64,000 bases of DNA, taken from contig JALHPF010000004.1 in the NCBI GenBank assembly GCA_022842595.1, positions 155,810 through 219,809 of the forward strand, in the 5' to 3' direction. This stretch comes from Rubrivivax sp. (lineage in GTDB: Bacteria > Pseudomonadota > Gammaproteobacteria > Burkholderiales > Burkholderiaceae_C). Both the position numbers and the translations under genes were made by a program. The notes beneath the pieces were generated by a model, which worked only from the letters and a program-made list of their open reading frames with translations, was not told the DNA's origin and did not search any database. Of the stretch, positions 53,339 through 62,100 are shown piece by piece (positions within the stretch are counted from its first letter, which is position 1; every line of letters begins with the position of its first letter).

Positions 53339-53827
53339 ATGAAATCGATGTGCTCGTGGGCGCTGGTCTGCGCCTTGTCCGCCGGCTGCGTGGTGAAGCC
53401 GCCCGCGCCCGGCGCCACCGAGGCCGACGTGGTGCAGCGCTGGGGCCAGCCCACGGCGCGCTACGGCCTGCCTGCGGGCGGCCAGCGGCTGGAATACGCC
53501 ACCGGCCCCTTCGGCCGCAGCACCTGGATGGTCGACCTCGACGCCAGCGGTCGCCTGACCGGTGCCGCGCAGGTGCTCACCGATTCGTCGCTGCAGGCCT
53601 TCCAGGCCCGGGCGCCGGGCATGAGCCGCGACGAACTGCGCATGACCCTGGGTACGCCAGGCAACCGGCGCAGCGGCGGCCGCCAGGGCGGCGAGATCTG
53701 GTCATGGCGCTACGAGACCAACGAATGCTTCTGGTTTCGCGTTTCCATCGGCGACGATGGTCGGGTTCGCGACGGCGGCTTCTATCCTGATCCCGCCTGC
53801 GATCGACCTTCCGATGGCCCGAATTGA
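53339..53827 (+). CDS. BamE/SmpA-like lipoprotein
   Basis: A 162-residue probable lipoprotein with a hydrophobic N-terminus ending LSAGC at about residue 17. Two copies of the BamE-type helix-strand pattern are visible: ATEADVVQRWGQPTARYGLP and MSRDELRMTLGTPGNRRSGG, followed by WRYETNECFWFRV. It resembles SmpA/OmlA-domain proteins but is not the main BamE by context. AAGGG lies about ten bases upstream. Role at the outer membrane is inferred. Confidence 0.8.
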   Translation: MKSMCSWALVCALSAGCVVKPPAPGATEADVVQRWGQPTARYGLPAGGQRLEYATGPFGRSTWMVDLDASGRLTGAAQVLTDSSLQAFQARAPGMSRDELRMTLGTPGNRRSGGRQGGEIWSWRYETNECFWFRVSIGDDGRVRDGGFYPDPACDRPSDGPN

Positions 53828-53834
53828 CGCCAAC

Positions 53835-54188
53835 ATGAGCCCAGGCCCCGGCATCACCCTTTATGGCATCCCCAACTGCGACAGCGTCAAGCAGGGGCGG
53901 GCCTGGCTCACGGCGCAAGGGCAGCCCCATGTTTTCCACGACTTCAAGAAGCAGGGCGTGCCCGAAGCCCGGCTCGATGCCTGGCTGCAGGCGGCGGGCT
54001 GGGACAAGCTGCTGAATCGCCAGGGCAGCACCTGGCGCAAGCTGGCGCCCGAGGCGCAGGCGGCTGTGGTGGACACAGCCAGCGCGCGGGCCTTGATGCT
54101 CGAGCAGCCCAGCGCCATCAAGCGGCCGGTCGTCGAATGGCCTGACGGGCGCATCACGGTTGGCCTGGCCGGCTGGGCCAAGCCTTGA
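53835..54188 (+). CDS. ArsC/Spx-family (YffB-like) protein
   Basis: A 117-residue thioredoxin-fold protein. It has ITLYGIPNCDSVKQGRAWL with a single active cysteine, DFKKQGVPEARLDAWL, and a C-terminal SAIKRPVVEWPDGRITVG. This matches the arsenate reductase-like YffB group, which lacks proven arsenate reduction and may be a glutathione-dependent thiol reductase. An in-frame ATG at 53814 overlapping the previous gene would add seven residues. It is convergent with the P450 gene. Confidence 0.88.
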   Translation: MSPGPGITLYGIPNCDSVKQGRAWLTAQGQPHVFHDFKKQGVPEARLDAWLQAAGWDKLLNRQGSTWRKLAPEAQAAVVDTASARALMLEQPSAIKRPVVEWPDGRITVGLAGWAKP

Positions 54189-54193
54189 CGACA

Positions 54194-54209
54194 CTCAGCC
54201 CGGGCTGAG
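54194..54209. terminator. 16-base palindrome at the convergent end of the ArsC-like and P450 genes
   Basis: CTCAGCCC and GGGCTGAG are adjacent perfect complements, giving a six-bp stem with loop CCGG. The P450 stop codon lies in the left arm. Confidence 0.55.
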
Positions 54210-55445
54210 GCTGACCGGCAGCGCCCGCCAGCCGCGAAAACGCACTCGCGGGTCGCGTTCCGGCGCCCCGGCCAGGTCGAGCCTCGGAAAACGCGCAAGC
54301 AGCCGGCCGATGGCCACCCTTGCTTCCAGCCGCGCCACGTTCATGCCCGAACACGCATGTGCGCCCTGGCCGAATGCCAGGTGGTTGTTGGGGCGGCGCG
54401 CGATGTCCAGCCGGTCGGGCTGCGCGAACACCGCCGGGTCGCGGTTGGCCGCGCCGATGCACAGCGTGACGAAGCAGCCCGCCGGCAGCACCCGGTCGGC
54501 GAGCGCGAGCGGTGCCGTCAGGCGCCGGTTGTTCAGTTGCAGCGGGCTTTCATAGCGCAGCAGTTCCTCGACCGCGCTGCCGATCAGCGCCGGGTCGGCC
54601 TGCAGCGCGTCGAAGGCGGCACGGTGTGTCAGCAGGGCGTGCAGGCCGTTGCCGATGAGATTGGTGGTGGTCTCGTGCCCGGCGTTCAGCAGGAAGATGC
54701 AGTTGTGCAGCAGTTCGCCTTCGCTCAGCTGGCCGTCACGGCTGCCGGGGTCCTGGCCTTGCAGCAGCCGCGTCAGCACATCGGCCTGCGGGTCGCCGGG
54801 GTGGCGGCGGCGTTCGGCCACGAGTCCCTTCAGCATCGCCAGGAAGTCGGTGACGGCGGCATTGGCGCGGGCCAGCACGGGCGCGCCCGGTGCGGGTTCC
54901 AGCGCCGACAGGATGGCCAGCGACCAGTCGCGCAGCGGCGCGCGTTCGGCCGCAGGCACGTCGAGCAGGTTGCCGATGACCTCGACCGGGATGCGCGCCG
55001 CGAAGTCCTCGATCAGGTCGGGCGCCGGCCGCTCGGCCAGGCGGTCCAGCAGCGTATCGACCAGGGCCACCACCCCTGCTTCCATGCGCGCGATCGCGCG
55101 CTGGTTCAGCGCGCCCATCAGCAGGCGGCGAACGCGTGTGTGCGAGGGCGGGTCGTTGAACACCAGGCTGCTGGTGTGGTGCTCGTAGATCGGGCTGCCC
55201 AGGCCCAGGCGCGGCGCGAATTCAGCCTGCTTGTCGCTGCTGGCGCTGGCGCAGCGGTAGACCGCCAGGACGTCGTCGTAGCGGGTCAGCACCACGCTGT
55301 CGGCGGCCAGCGCGTGCACCGGCGAGAACTGCCTCAGCGCGGCATAGAACGGGTAGGGGTCGTCGACGAAACCGGCCGGCGGCCGGGCCAGGCTGAAGCA
55401 GGGCAGCCAGTCGGGGGGTGGGTTCGGCCAGGGTGTCGCTTCCAT
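54195..55445 (-). CDS. Cytochrome P450
   Basis: A 416-residue soluble bacterial P450. Visible: I-helix oxygen-binding LNAGHETTTNLIGNG, the K-helix ExxR in AVEELLRYESP, and the haem loop FGQGAHACSGMNVARLE with the axial cysteine at about residue 365. Overall it resembles CYP107-like and related class I enzymes that need a ferredoxin partner; no ferredoxin or reductase gene is adjacent. The start MEATPWPNPPPDW is preferred over an upstream ATG. Substrate unknown. A weak -10 (TAGACT) lies eight bases before the start. Confidence 0.92.
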   Translation of the reverse strand: MEATPWPNPPPDWLPCFSLARPPAGFVDDPYPFYAALRQFSPVHALAADSVVLTRYDDVLAVYRCASASSDKQAEFAPRLGLGSPIYEHHTSSLVFNDPPSHTRVRRLLMGALNQRAIARMEAGVVALVDTLLDRLAERPAPDLIEDFAARIPVEVIGNLLDVPAAERAPLRDWSLAILSALEPAPGAPVLARANAAVTDFLAMLKGLVAERRRHPGDPQADVLTRLLQGQDPGSRDGQLSEGELLHNCIFLLNAGHETTTNLIGNGLHALLTHRAAFDALQADPALIGSAVEELLRYESPLQLNNRRLTAPLALADRVLPAGCFVTLCIGAANRDPAVFAQPDRLDIARRPNNHLAFGQGAHACSGMNVARLEARVAIGRLLARFPRLDLAGAPERDPRVRFRGWRALPVSLSPG

Positions 55446-55485
55446 GACAGGCGAGTCTATGCAGGCTTGGCTTAAGCTCCTTCCC

Positions 55486-56202
55486 ATGTTCACAGGCATC
55501 GTTCAGGGCATCGCCCAGGTTCATGAGATCCACGACCGGGCGGGGCTGCGCAGCTTCGTGCTGGCGCTGCCCGCCGGCTTCGACGAAGGCCTGGCCATCG
55601 GCGCCAGTGTGGCTGTCGACGGCGTGTGCCTCACGGTGACGGCGCGGCCCGCGCCGGGCCAGGCCAGCTTCGACGTGATGCAGCAGAGCCTGGCGCTCAC
55701 CACCCTGGGCAGTCTGGCCAGCGGCAGCGCCATCAATGTCGAACGTGCGGCGAAGGACGGCGCCGAGATCGGCGGCCACCCGCTGTCGGGCCATATCGAC
55801 TTCCAGGCCACGGTGGCCGAGGTTCGCCGCCCCGAGAACAACCATGTGCTGCGCATCGACGTGGCGGCGCCGTGGATGCGCTATGTGTTTGCCAAGGGCT
55901 ACATCGCCGTCAACGGCGCCAGCCTGACGGTGGCCGAGGCCCAGCGCCAGGCCGACGGCAGCGGCTGGTTCGAGGTCTGGCTGATCCCCGAAACCCTGCG
56001 CATGACGACTTTCGGCAGCAAGCCGGCAGGCACGGCAGTGAACATCGAGATCGAACGCAGCACCCAGGTCTTCGTCGACACCGTGCGTGCGGCCATCGAC
56101 GAACGCCTGGGCCCTCTGCTGCCGGCGCTGGAAGCCCTGCTGCGCCAGCAGGGGCAGACCGTCGACGACCTGGCGCGGCCGCCGGCATTGCCCTTGCGCT
56201 GA
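55486..56202 (+). CDS. ribE: Riboflavin synthase, alpha chain
   Basis: A 238-residue enzyme that dismutates two lumazines to riboflavin. Two lumazine-binding repeats are visible: MFTGIVQGIAQVHEI with VAVDGVCLTVT and EIGGHPLSGHIDF in the first; KGYIAVNGASLTVAEAQ and FGSKPAGTAVNIEIE in the second. It is closer to the E. coli RibC type than to Bacillus RibE. The N-terminal MFTGIV fixes the start. No FMN riboswitch is seen upstream and no other rib genes adjoin. Its tail is about 20 residues longer than usual. Confidence 0.9.
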   Translation: MFTGIVQGIAQVHEIHDRAGLRSFVLALPAGFDEGLAIGASVAVDGVCLTVTARPAPGQASFDVMQQSLALTTLGSLASGSAINVERAAKDGAEIGGHPLSGHIDFQATVAEVRRPENNHVLRIDVAAPWMRYVFAKGYIAVNGASLTVAEAQRQADGSGWFEVWLIPETLRMTTFGSKPAGTAVNIEIERSTQVFVDTVRAAIDERLGPLLPALEALLRQQGQTVDDLARPPALPLR

Positions 56203-56311
56203 GTCTGCCGGCGACGAGCCCGCCCCGACCGTCGCCAAACTTTCACGACGGCTTCGCACACTCCGGCATCGCCGATGACAGTCGGCCCCCTTGGTCCCAC
56301 CGGAGCCCGCC

Positions 56312-58018
56312 ATGCGCCGCCTGTCCCTTCCTGCCCGGCCTGTCGAAACGACCGCCAGACCGCCAGCCAGAACCTCGACCATCAGTCGCCGCCACCTGCT
56401 GCAGGGCTCGGGCGCGGTGATGGCTTCGTCCTTCGTTGGCGCGCTCGCAGCCCTGCACAGCCGCCAGGCCCTGGCACAGGCAGCGGGCGGCAAGCAGCTC
56501 GTCTCTGCCGTCTCGCCCTATGGCCCGATCGCGCCCGTTGCCGACCTGAGCACCGGCCTGCCGCTGCTGCAGCTGCCCGCGGGCTTCAGTTACCGCAGCC
56601 ATGGCTGGACCGGTGACCCGATGCGCGACGGCCGGCCGACGCCGTCCAACCACGATGGCATGGCCGTGGTGCGCTCAGTGCGCATTGCGCGCGACGGCCG
56701 CGGCACCGAGATCGTGCTCGTGCGCAACCACGAACGCGGCTTGGCCACCGGCCCGGCCGACGCCGTCCTGGCGCCGCAGATGTACGCGACTGGGGCCATC
56801 AACGGCATCCTCACCATCGGCGGCGCGCTCACCGTGCGCATCGGCGCCAGCGGCGTCGTCACCAACCCGGCTGCCCCCGACCCCACGCCTTTCTCTGGCG
56901 TGGCCGGCGGCGGCACCACCAACCTGGTGTTCCGCAACGGCCAGTGGGTGGATGCCTATGCATCGCTCGGCGGCACGCTGGGCAACTGCGCGGGCGGGCC
57001 CACGCCCTGGGGCAGCTGGCTCACCTGCGAGGAAACGGTCTACGACTTCTCGGCCATCGGCGGGCGCAAGCACGGCTATGTCTTCGAGTCGGCCGTCGAC
57101 GCCACGGCCAGCCTGGCCGGGCCCATCGTCGGCATGGGCCGCTTCGTGCACGAGGCCGTGGCCATCGACCCGGCCACCGGCATCGTCTACGAGACCGAGG
57201 ACAACCGCAACGCCTCGGCGCTGTACCGCTACGTGCCGGTGAATGCCGCGGGCGGCCTGGGCAGCCTGCAGCAGGGCGGCGTGCTGCAGGCGGCGCGCAT
57301 CCGCAGCATCGTGCGCCAGGCGCAGCCGCTGTCGCTGGCCGCCAGCAACAACCTGGGTCTGCTGAACCCCGAGGTCGGTGACGAATACGAACTGGAATGG
57401 GTCGACATCGCCGACCCCGATGCCGACCCACGCACCGTCGCCGGCCTGCCCGGCGGCGTGGCGCTGGCAGCGATGGCCGGGCCGACGATCCAGGCCCTGG
57501 CCGCCGGCTGCGCGCGCATGAGCCGTGGCGAAGGCATCTGGTTCGCCGACGGCCGCATGTTCATCGTCGACACCGGGGCCGGCGTCAACGCCAACAACCA
57601 GCCCGGCCAGGGCGAGGGTGCGGTCTGGGAACTGACGCTGGCCACGATGCGCCTGCGCGCGCTGTTCGTCAGCGGCGCAGCCACGGCCGGCAACAACCCC
57701 GACAACGTCACTGTCAGCCCGCGCGGCGGCATCGTGCTGTGCGAGGACGGCGGCGCTTCGCCCGACGCCTTCGGCAGCGGCACGCGCCTGCTCGGCCTGA
57801 ACCCGGCCGGCGAGGCCTACATCTTCTGCAAGAACAACGTGCAGCTGACCGCCGCGCAGGTGGCCGGCGCCGGCAAGCGGGTGGCCGCGGGTGACTTCCG
57901 CGGCTCGGAGTTCTGCGGTGCCTGCTTCGACCCCAGCGGCCGCGTGCTGTTTGCCAACATCCAGTCGCCCGGCATCACGGTGGCGATTGCCGGGCCCTGG
58001 ACCCAGGGCAACCTGTAG
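56312..58018 (+). CDS. PhoX-family phosphatase (DUF839), Tat-exported
   Basis: A 568-residue protein with a twin-arginine signal (STISRRHLLQGSGAVMASSF) and cleavage near ALAQA. The propeller contains PhoX-type segments: LVRNHERGLATGP, GGGTTNLVF, WGSWLTCEETVYDF, HEAVAIDPATGIVYETED, SRGEGIWFADGRMFIVDTG and DNVTVSPRGGIVLCEDGG. The acidic and cysteine residues that hold the Fe-Ca cofactor appear present (LTCEE, ETED, CEDGG). It probably acts as a periplasmic phosphatase or lactonase-like enzyme. No PHO box was recognised upstream. CGGAG precedes the ATG. Confidence 0.87.
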   Translation: MRRLSLPARPVETTARPPARTSTISRRHLLQGSGAVMASSFVGALAALHSRQALAQAAGGKQLVSAVSPYGPIAPVADLSTGLPLLQLPAGFSYRSHGWTGDPMRDGRPTPSNHDGMAVVRSVRIARDGRGTEIVLVRNHERGLATGPADAVLAPQMYATGAINGILTIGGALTVRIGASGVVTNPAAPDPTPFSGVAGGGTTNLVFRNGQWVDAYASLGGTLGNCAGGPTPWGSWLTCEETVYDFSAIGGRKHGYVFESAVDATASLAGPIVGMGRFVHEAVAIDPATGIVYETEDNRNASALYRYVPVNAAGGLGSLQQGGVLQAARIRSIVRQAQPLSLAASNNLGLLNPEVGDEYELEWVDIADPDADPRTVAGLPGGVALAAMAGPTIQALAAGCARMSRGEGIWFADGRMFIVDTGAGVNANNQPGQGEGAVWELTLATMRLRALFVSGAATAGNNPDNVTVSPRGGIVLCEDGGASPDAFGSGTRLLGLNPAGEAYIFCKNNVQLTAAQVAGAGKRVAAGDFRGSEFCGACFDPSGRVLFANIQSPGITVAIAGPWTQGNL

Positions 58019-58027
58019 GCCCGGACT

Positions 58028-59932
58028 TCAGGGCGCCGCGCACAGGCAGTGCACGACGGCGTCGAAGGGCTGGCGTCGTTCGCTGACGCCGGCCAGCCAG
58101 CCCAGGTCGTGGCGCACGCCGTCCACCAGCGTCTGCGGCACGCCCGGCAGCAGGGTCTGCACCGGGTCGGCCAGCACCAGGCCCGGCGCCACGGCGGCGA
58201 GCAACCGGCCTGCAAGGCCGGTTTCGCTGACGCCGAACATCTCGAGCGCCTGTTGCAGGCGGCCGGGTGGCCGTTCGACATAGGTCACGCGGACATCGGC
58301 CCCCAGCTTGGCGCGTGCCGCGGCGGCGGCCACGGCGTCGCCCAAGCCGCCGAGCTTGTCGACCAGGCCACGCTCGACGGCCTGTGCGCCGGTCCAGACG
58401 CGGCCCTGCGCCACGTCGTTGATCTTCTCGGGCGTGGTCTTGCGCGCCTTGGCCGCCGTCTGCGTGAAGTCGGCGTAGATGCGTTCGATGCTGGCCTGGA
58501 CGATGCCGGCCAGCCGCGGGTCGAGCGTCTTGCGCGGATCCAGCGAGCCCGCCAGCCAAGTGGTGCCGTAGCCGGCTGTATTGACGCCGACCTTGTCCAT
58601 GGCGCCCTTGAAGCTCGGCAGCACAGCCAGCACGCCGATGCTGCCGGTGATGGTAGTCTCGTCCGCGATCACCTCGTCGGCCGCCATGCTGATCCAGTAG
58701 CCGCCCGACGCGGCCAGGTCGCCCATCGAAACGACCACGGGCTTGCCGGCGGCGCGCGTGAGCTCCAGTTCGCGGCGGATGAGTTCGGAGCCATAGGCGC
58801 TGCCGCCGGGCGAGTCGACGCGCAGCACGATGGCCTTGACGGCCTTGTCCTCGCGCGCCTGGCGGATCAGCGCCGAGGTCGATTCGCCACCGATGCTGCC
58901 GCCCGGCGCCTGGCCGTCGCCGATCTCGCCTTCGGCCACGATCACGCCCACCGCGTCGCCGTCGGTGCGTGGCTTGATGCGGCCCAGGTAGTCGTTGAAG
59001 TTCACCTGCAGGAAGGTGGTGGTGCGCTGGGCGCCGTTGGCGGCCACCTCGTCCTTGGCGCCTTTCTCGATGAGGAAGGCGCGCATCTCGTCGCGCGTCT
59101 TCAGGCTGTCGACGAGCTTTTCCTTCAGCAGCAGCCGGGCGATGTCGCCGCCTTCGGCCGCCAGGTTCTCGGGCAGGCCGTCGATCAGTTTCATGACCGT
59201 GCCGGCCGGCAGCTTGCGGGCTTTCTCGACACTGGCCAGCCAGCTGCCCCACATCGCGTCGAACAGGTACTTCTCGGCTTCGGTCGTTTCCGGCGACGGT
59301 GCGTTGGCTGAAAAGCCTTCGCCGGCGCTCTTGAACTTGCCGACGCGGAGCACCGTGGCCTGGATGCCGAACCTGTCGAAGGCGTCCTTGTAGTAGTTGC
59401 GCGGCCGGCCGAAGCCTTCGATGAGCACCGCGCCCATCGGATGCAGCCAGACCTCGGTGGCGTGTGCCGCCAGGAAGTAGCTGCGCTGGTCGTAGTTGGC
59501 GCCCCAGGCGTAGACCGGCTTGCCGCTGGCCTTGAAGCGCTCGATGGCCGCGGCCACCTCGCGCAGCGTGGGCAGGCCGGCGCCGGCGAAGTCGTCCAGC
59601 GTCAGCAGCAGGTGCGGCACCTTCGGGTCTTTCGCGGCGGCGTCGAGCACGGCCAGCACGTCGCGCAGCCGGGTCTGGGCCACTTCTTCGCCCCGCACCT
59701 GCTTCAGGGCGCTGTCGCGGGCGCTGCCGCTCTTCTGCTCGGTCAGCGGCCCGGCCAGGTTCAGCACCAGGGCGGTCTTCGGCTGCAGATCGGGCTTGCC
59801 GGGCTTGAGCAGCGCCCAGATCACCAGGCCGATCAAGGCCAGGAAGATCAGGTTCAGCAGGGTGCGCCGGCTGGCGTCCACCAGCCACCACAGCCGGCCC
59901 AGGAAGGACATGCGCTTGCGTTCATCGGACAT
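58028..59932 (-). CDS. sppA: Signal peptide peptidase SppA (67K type)
   Basis: A 634-residue inner-membrane serine protease that degrades cleaved signal peptides. One N-terminal helix (about residues 24-43) anchors a periplasmic part with two peptidase-S49 domains. The catalytic lysine is K201 in RVGKFKSAGEGF and the nucleophile is S409 in GDLAASGGYWISMAADE. Length fits the E. coli-type double-domain form. It is convergent with the PhoX gene and its start is just upstream of the AEC gene on the other strand. Confidence 0.94.
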   Translation of the reverse strand: MSDERKRMSFLGRLWWLVDASRRTLLNLIFLALIGLVIWALLKPGKPDLQPKTALVLNLAGPLTEQKSGSARDSALKQVRGEEVAQTRLRDVLAVLDAAAKDPKVPHLLLTLDDFAGAGLPTLREVAAAIERFKASGKPVYAWGANYDQRSYFLAAHATEVWLHPMGAVLIEGFGRPRNYYKDAFDRFGIQATVLRVGKFKSAGEGFSANAPSPETTEAEKYLFDAMWGSWLASVEKARKLPAGTVMKLIDGLPENLAAEGGDIARLLLKEKLVDSLKTRDEMRAFLIEKGAKDEVAANGAQRTTTFLQVNFNDYLGRIKPRTDGDAVGVIVAEGEIGDGQAPGGSIGGESTSALIRQAREDKAVKAIVLRVDSPGGSAYGSELIRRELELTRAAGKPVVVSMGDLAASGGYWISMAADEVIADETTITGSIGVLAVLPSFKGAMDKVGVNTAGYGTTWLAGSLDPRKTLDPRLAGIVQASIERIYADFTQTAAKARKTTPEKINDVAQGRVWTGAQAVERGLVDKLGGLGDAVAAAAARAKLGADVRVTYVERPPGRLQQALEMFGVSETGLAGRLLAAVAPGLVLADPVQTLLPGVPQTLVDGVRHDLGWLAGVSERRQPFDAVVHCLCAAP

Positions 59933-60042
59933 GGTGCAACGGCCTCGATTCGAAAACAGGATGGTGGCGAGCATAGGCAATGCGCGATGCCCCCGTGCAG
60001 GCGATGCGACGAACGGTCCTTTGCCGTGGGCCAGCGCTGGGT

Positions 60043-60051
60043 TGCGATACT
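60043..60051 (+). promoter_or_regulatory. Extended -10 (TGCGATACT) before the AEC transporter gene
   Basis: TGC precedes GATACT (60046-60051), and the ATG follows after nine bases without a Shine-Dalgarno sequence. Confidence 0.4.
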
Positions 60052-60060
60052 CCGGGCCGC

Positions 60061-61026
60061 ATGCAGGCCATCCTCTCCGTCACCATTCCCTTCTTTGCCC
60101 TGGTCCTGGCCGGCTACCTGGCCGCCCGCCGCCATGTGCTGCCGGAAAGCGCCATTCCGGGGCTGAACGCCTTTGTCCTGTACTTCGCGCTGCCGTGCAT
60201 GCTGTTCCGCTTCGGCATGAACACGCCGGTATTCGACCTGCTGAACCCGGCGGTGCTGCTGGTGTACCTGGCGGCCGCGCTGCTGATCGTGTTCTTCACC
60301 ATCGCCGTCAGCCTGAACGCCCGGGTGGGCCTGAAAGACGCTGCTTTCGGCGCGCTGGTGGCGGCGTTCCCGAACACCGGTTTCATGGGCGTGCCGCTGC
60401 TGGTGGCGCTGCTGGGGCCGGCGGCAGCGGGGCCGGTGATCTGCACCATCCTGGCCGACCTGTTCGTCACCAGCAGCCTGTGCATCGCGCTGGCGCAGGC
60501 GCAGGGTGCGGCGGCGCATGGCACGCGCACGGCAGCGCTTCGCGCGGTGCGCGGGGCGCTGTCGAACCCGCTGCCCTGGTCGATCGCGCTGGGCGCGTTG
60601 TTCTCGGTGGCAGAGATCAAGCTTTCCGGCCCGGCCGACGTGGTCGTGCGCATGCTCGCCGACGCCGCCAGCCCGGTGGCCTTGTTCACCATCGGCGCGG
60701 TGCTGTTCCGCGCCGGCCAGCACACCCACACGCAGACGGCGCTGGTCGACTACGTGCCCGTTGCTCTGATCAAACTCTTTGTGCACCCGCTGCTGGTGCT
60801 GCTGCTGGCGGCATCGGCGCAGTCGCTGGGCGCGCCGCTGTCGAACTTCCAGGTGATGGTGCTGACCCTGGCCGCGGCGCTGCCGAGCGCCAGCAACGTG
60901 TCGCTGCTGGCCGAACGCTACGGCGCCGACAACGGCCGCGTGGCGCGCATCATCATGACCAGCACGGTGCTGGCCTTCGTCACCTTCAGCCTGCTGGCCT
61001 GGGGCTTTGGCGTGCGGCCGACGTAG
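60061..61026 (+). CDS. AEC (auxin efflux carrier) family transporter
   Basis: A 321-residue inner-membrane protein with about ten helices in two inverted halves. Family sequence [36 protein letters not shown] and [19 protein letters not shown] are visible, with a second half ending [14 protein letters not shown]. Bacterial members carry malonate, malate or other organic acids; substrate here cannot be read. Its last 41 bases overlap the 3' end of pyrD on the opposite strand. Confidence 0.88.
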   Translation: MQAILSVTIPFFALVLAGYLAARRHVLPESAIPGLNAFVLYFALPCMLFRFGMNTPVFDLLNPAVLLVYLAAALLIVFFTIAVSLNARVGLKDAAFGALVAAFPNTGFMGVPLLVALLGPAAAGPVICTILADLFVTSSLCIALAQAQGAAAHGTRTAALRAVRGALSNPLPWSIALGALFSVAEIKLSGPADVVVRMLADAASPVALFTIGAVLFRAGQHTHTQTALVDYVPVALIKLFVHPLLVLLLAASAQSLGAPLSNFQVMVLTLAAALPSASNVSLLAERYGADNGRVARIIMTSTVLAFVTFSLLAWGFGVRPT

Positions 61027-62062
61027 CGCCGGCCAGGGCCTGTGCGGCTTCGCGCACCAGCTCAGGCCCGCGGTAGATGAGCCCGGTGTAGATCTGCACC
61101 AGGCTGGCCCCGGCGGCGATCTTGGCGCGTGCGTCGGCCCCGCTCATGACCCCGCCCACGCCGATGATCGGGTAGGCGCTGCCCAGCGCTGCGCGCAGCT
61201 GCGCGATGACGCGGTTGCTGGCCGCCAGCACCGGCGCGCCCGACAGGCCGCCGGTTTCTTCGGCATGCGGCAGGCCCTGCACCGCATCGCGGGCCAGCGT
61301 GGTGTTGGTGGCGACGACGCCGTCGATGCCGCACTTGCGCAGCGTGGCGGCGATCACGCCGACCTGGGCTTCGTCGAGGTCGGGTGCGATCTTCACGAAC
61401 ATCGGCACGGTCTTGCGGTGCGTGGCAGCCAGCGTCGCACGGCGTTCCTGCAGCGCCGTGAGCAGCGCGTCCAGCGCCTCGTCGCTTTGCAGCGCGCGCA
61501 GGTTTTTCGTGTTCGGGCTGCTGATGTTCACGGTGACGTAGTCGGCATGCGGGTAGACGCCGTCCAGCCCCGCCAGGTAATCGTCGGCCGCGCGTTCGAT
61601 GGGCGTGGCCGCGTTCTTGCCGATGTTCAGCCCGACGATGCCGCCGGCACGGCGGAAGCTGTGGGCGCGCTGCACGTTGGCCAGGAAGCTGGCCAGGCCT
61701 TCGTTGTTGAAGCCCAGCCGGTTGATGAGCGCCTGCCTGGCCGGCAGCCTGAACATGCGCGGCTTGGGGTTGCCGGGCTGGCCGAGCGGCGTGACGGTGC
61801 CGACCTCGATGAAGCCGAAGCCCATCGCGCCCAGGCCGTCGATGCAGCGGCCATTCTTGTCCAGGCCCGCGGCCAGGCCCACGCGGTTGGGGAACTTCAG
61901 CCCCACCAGCGTCAGCGGGTCGCTGACACGGGGCTGCGCCCACAGGCATTGCGCGGGGGTGTTCTGCAGCCTGGCGATGCTGGCCAGCGTGAGGTCATGG
62001 GCGGCTTCCGGGTCCAGGCCGAACAGGAAGGGGCGGGTCAGGGCATAGGGAACGAGCGGCAT
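60986..62062 (-). CDS. pyrD: Dihydroorotate dehydrogenase (quinone), class 2
   Basis: A 358-residue peripheral membrane flavoenzyme that oxidises dihydroorotate with quinone in pyrimidine synthesis. The N-terminal amphipathic part ([20 protein letters not shown]) is membrane-binding. FMN and substrate motifs: [53 protein letters not shown] with the class 2 serine, and [17 protein letters not shown]. Length is normal. It is divergent from rpiA with 38 bases between start codons; GACAAT lies seven bases before its ATG. Confidence 0.95.
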   Translation of the reverse strand: MPLVPYALTRPFLFGLDPEAAHDLTLASIARLQNTPAQCLWAQPRVSDPLTLVGLKFPNRVGLAAGLDKNGRCIDGLGAMGFGFIEVGTVTPLGQPGNPKPRMFRLPARQALINRLGFNNEGLASFLANVQRAHSFRRAGGIVGLNIGKNAATPIERAADDYLAGLDGVYPHADYVTVNISSPNTKNLRALQSDEALDALLTALQERRATLAATHRKTVPMFVKIAPDLDEAQVGVIAATLRKCGIDGVVATNTTLARDAVQGLPHAEETGGLSGAPVLAASNRVIAQLRAALGSAYPIIGVGGVMSGADARAKIAAGASLVQIYTGLIYRGPELVREAAQALAGATSAARQSPRPAG

Positions 62063-62069
62063 GACCGGG

Positions 62070-62092
62070 ATTGTCGTGCCACTGCGGATAAT
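62070..62092. promoter_or_regulatory. Back-to-back -10 boxes of pyrD and rpiA
   Basis: On the minus strand GACAAT (62070-62075) is seven bases before the pyrD ATG; on the plus strand GATAAT (62087-62092) is eight bases before the rpiA ATG. With only 38 bases between start codons, both -35 regions must overlap the opposite gene's start region. Neither gene has a Shine-Dalgarno. Confidence 0.5.
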
Positions 62093-62100
62093 CCGCGCCC

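Noticed and set aside
53814..53834. Upstream ATG for the ArsC-like protein
   Set aside because: It adds seven unconserved residues inside the preceding gene; the usual family length is met from 53835. Neither start has a clear ribosome-binding site, so this is not certain.
55446..55485. FMN riboswitch before riboflavin synthase
   Set aside because: Only 40 bases separate it from the divergent P450 gene and no RFN-element motifs are visible.
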